Assembly (NCBI GenBank): GCA_964424335.1
Contig: CAYRIY010000085.1
Location: 1-15,801 of the forward strand
From: CAYRIY01 sp964424335
Lineage (GTDB): Bacteria; Bacillota; Limnochordia; DTU080; RSA5
DNA: 15,801 bases
Direction: 5' to 3'
The notes beneath the pieces are model-generated. The model was not told the origin of the DNA and searched no databases. It saw only the letters and a list, made by a program, of their open reading frames with translations. Numbering within the stretch: the first letter of the stretch is position 1; the number at the start of each line of letters is the position of its first letter. Positions 14,156-15,801 of this stretch are shown here, piece after piece. Position numbers and translations under genes: made by a program.

Positions 14156-15328
14156 TTACGATCCATTGACCGACCCAACGCTTGCTTCCCCACGTGCAAT
14201 CGCGTGAAGGTCGGCCTCCTCCACTTTGCCCTTGGCATCGGCGAGCGTGATGAACGCGCCGTGCACCTGTTCAAACCGCATGGGGTCAAACGAGTACCCC
14301 AGTTTCTCGAGTGTTACCCGCAGCGCATGCCTGCCTGAACGGCTTGTGAGGACGATGCGGTGCCCCGGCATGCCGACGTCCTCGGGGCGGATGATCTCGT
14401 AAGTCTGTCGGTCTTTGAGCACTCCGTCCTGGTGGATGCCCGAGGCGTGCGAGTAGGCATTGCTCCCGACGATCGCCTTGTAGGGCTGAACCGGCACCCC
14501 CGTGATGTCGGCGACGAGCCGGCTCGTTCGGGCGAACTCGCGCGTGTTGATGCTGACGTCGATCCCAAACTCGTCTCGGTGTGAGACCACCGCCATGACG
14601 ATTTCTTCCAGCGCGGCGTTGCCGGCCCGTTCACCGATGCCGTTGATGGTCCCTTCGACCTGGAGGGCGCCCGCCTTGATCCCTGCTAGGGAGTTGGCCG
14701 TCGCCATGCCGAGGTCGTTGTGGCAGTGGACGCTGACCGTGACGCGGTCCATCCCGTCGACGTGCTCGATCAGCCATCGGATGAACTCGGCGTATTGCCA
14801 GGGTGTCGCGTACCCGACCGTGTCGGGGATGTTGATCACGGTCGCGCCGGCGCGGATCACTTCGGTGAAAACTCGGCGCAAATACTCCCGGTCGGAGCGG
14901 AACGCGTCTTCGGCGTAAAACTCTACGTCAGGGACGAATCTCCTCGCGTACTTGACGGCGTCGACGGCCATTTCGAGGACTTGGTCCGGCGTCTTGCGCA
15001 GCTTGCGTTCCATGTGGATGGGCGATGTGGCAAGCCCGGTGTGAATCCGCGGGTTTTCGGCGGTCTCGAGGGCTTCCACGCATGCGTCGATATCGGCTCG
15101 CACGGCTCGACTGAGGCCGCAGATCGTGACCCCTTTCACCTCGGCGCCGACTTTGCGCATCGTCGCCAAGTCGGCGGGGGAGGATGCAGGAAAGCCGACT
15201 TCGATCACGTCGACTCCAAGCTTCACGAGCTGCTTCGCGATCTCGAGTTTCTGGTCGGCATTGAGTGTGATCCCTAGGGATTGTTCCCCGTCTCTCAATG
15301 TCGTGTCAAATACTTGCAGCTTAGCCAT
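14156..15328 (-). CDS. leuA: 2-isopropylmalate synthase, short form without regulatory domain
   Basis: This 390-aa enzyme condenses acetyl-CoA with 2-oxoisovalerate in the first step of leucine synthesis. Catalytic TIM-barrel residues are intact: DTTLRDGEQ (8-16, metal ligand Asp13), HCHND (His201 and His203), and NGIGERAGN (229-237, ligand Asn237). The subdomain signature SHASGIHQDGVLK is present and LTSRSGR resembles the E. coli enzyme. Usual LeuA proteins are about 510 aa; this one ends where the C-terminal leucine-binding regulatory domain should begin, and the next gene starts 2 nt later, so feedback inhibition may be absent. The ATG at 15328 is chosen because GGGGGAG lies 6 nt upstream and the longer ORF would run into the T-box terminator. 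No other leu genes are adjacent. Confidence 0.93.
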   Translation of the reverse strand: MAKLQVFDTTLRDGEQSLGITLNADQKLEIAKQLVKLGVDVIEVGFPASSPADLATMRKVGAEVKGVTICGLSRAVRADIDACVEALETAENPRIHTGLATSPIHMERKLRKTPDQVLEMAVDAVKYARRFVPDVEFYAEDAFRSDREYLRRVFTEVIRAGATVINIPDTVGYATPWQYAEFIRWLIEHVDGMDRVTVSVHCHNDLGMATANSLAGIKAGALQVEGTINGIGERAGNAALEEIVMAVVSHRDEFGIDVSINTREFARTSRLVADITGVPVQPYKAIVGSNAYSHASGIHQDGVLKDRQTYEIIRPEDVGMPGHRIVLTSRSGRHALRVTLEKLGYSFDPMRFEQVHGAFITLADAKGKVEEADLHAIARGEASVGSVNGS

Positions 15329-15350
15329 TGTTAACTCCCCCTTTGGACAA

Positions 15351-15392
15351 ATAAAAAACCCTTTCGTCTCATCGTTTTGAGACGAAAGGGTT
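15351..15392 (-). terminator. T-box intrinsic terminator before leuA
   Basis: On the minus strand AACCCTTTCGTCTCA (15392-15378) and TGAGACGAAAGGGTT (15371-15357) form a perfect 15-bp stem with a 6-nt loop, continuing into a run of T. It is mutually exclusive with the antiterminator containing the T-box sequence at 15408-15399 and ends transcription about 25 nt before leuA when tRNA-Leu is charged. Confidence 0.95.
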
Positions 15393-15775
15393 GCCTCTCG
15401 CGGTACCACTCAAATTGGCGAATAAACGCCCACTCAAGGTCAGTACGGGCGGGCGCCTTGTGCCTAACGTGTCAACAGTGCCTAAAGCCGCATCCTCATG
15501 CGACGTTGACTCTGGGCCAATGCCAAAGCGTGCCGATACTGCCTCCCTTTTAACGGTAGGAGCTCCGTCATCCTCTACTCTTGCTCTTGCTTTCGCCCTA
15601 ACGGTCCACGGTCCGTTTCACCGGTGGCTACCAGCGGCGATACATCCAAACGCTCAGAGCAATTTCGGGATGCGGCTCCGGGGTGAGTTCGATCGCTGTT
15701 GCCGCACTGCCTTGCACCACCCGGCAGCTCTCTCGATTAGCGCTGGCGACTACTATTCCCCGTCACAGCCATTTT
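15351..15775 (-). promoter_or_regulatory. Leucine T-box riboswitch controlling leuA
   Basis: The leader holds the T-box core TGGTACCGCG (15408-15399), whose TGGT bulge pairs with the ACCA end of uncharged tRNA. A stem I with an AGTA-like specifier-loop 5' side lies near 15750, and a conserved AGAGAG distal element near 15731. The specifier loop 3' side GAACTCACC contains codon CTC (15687-15685), flanked by CGGGG/CCCCG that close the stem, so the sensed tRNA is leucine. A terminator hairpin follows. High leucine (charged tRNA) gives termination; starvation gives read-through into leuA and the methyltransferase gene. The promoter lies at or beyond the right window edge. The 473 nt from leuA to the window end hold only this leader. 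Confidence 0.93.
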
Positions 15776-15801
15776 TCGCTGCGCCCGTGCACGAGTGTAC
15801 G

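Noticed and set aside
1..15801. CRISPR array, tRNA/rRNA, transposase or phage genes
   Set aside because: Looked for across both strands; the only repeats are the short tandem ones at 11672-11701 and around the gap, without spacers or associated genes.

Overview
The window (about 60% GC by eye, with one 100-base run of N at 13115-13214) looks like a scaffolded chromosome segment of a Bacillota-type (Firmicutes) bacterium. The reasons are a leucine-specific T-box leader in front of leuA, a full-length HelD RNA-polymerase-recycling motor, a close look-alike of Bacillus AprX, strong AGGAGG-type ribosome binding sites, and frequent GTG/TTG starts. Two details point to a cell with an outer membrane: a small exported protein whose C-terminus has the classical outer-membrane beta-barrel signature, and a B12-type substrate-binding protein with a type I rather than a lipoprotein signal peptide. 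A diderm Bacillota lineage would reconcile these; this is inference.

Left part (1-3147): the 3' portion of a cobalamin riboswitch, an intrinsic terminator, then btuF-btuC-btuD-like genes for a binding-protein-dependent vitamin B12 ABC importer. High cobalamin would be expected to end transcription at 253-280.

Centre-left (3204-6772): nagA (minus) runs convergent to the btu operon and divergent from an AEC-family permease. The permease is followed by an aprX-like intracellular subtilisin whose ribosome binding site lies in the 3' arm of a long inverted repeat.

Centre (6776-8690, minus): a MarR regulator followed by a drug-efflux-type MFS transporter, a standard self-regulated efflux pair. 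The marR ribosome binding site is ideally placed for an AUC start codon, not for the first ATG/GTG/TTG.

Centre-right (8641-11826): helD, then the small beta-barrel-like exported protein, closed by a strong terminator (minus). A regulatory gap with a 15-bp tandem repeat separates helD from a divergent MgtC/DUF4010 membrane protein. That protein's 3' end runs into a 21-bp repeat interrupted by the N gap.

Right part (13272-15801, minus): a leucine T-box (specifier CUC, T-box bulge UGGU, long terminator hairpin) controls leuA and, 2 nt further on, a SAM-dependent methyltransferase with a repetitive hydrophilic N-terminus. This LeuA ends where the leucine-binding regulatory domain would normally begin, so leucine control may rest mainly on the T-box.

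No tRNA, rRNA, CRISPR array, insertion sequence or phage gene was seen.
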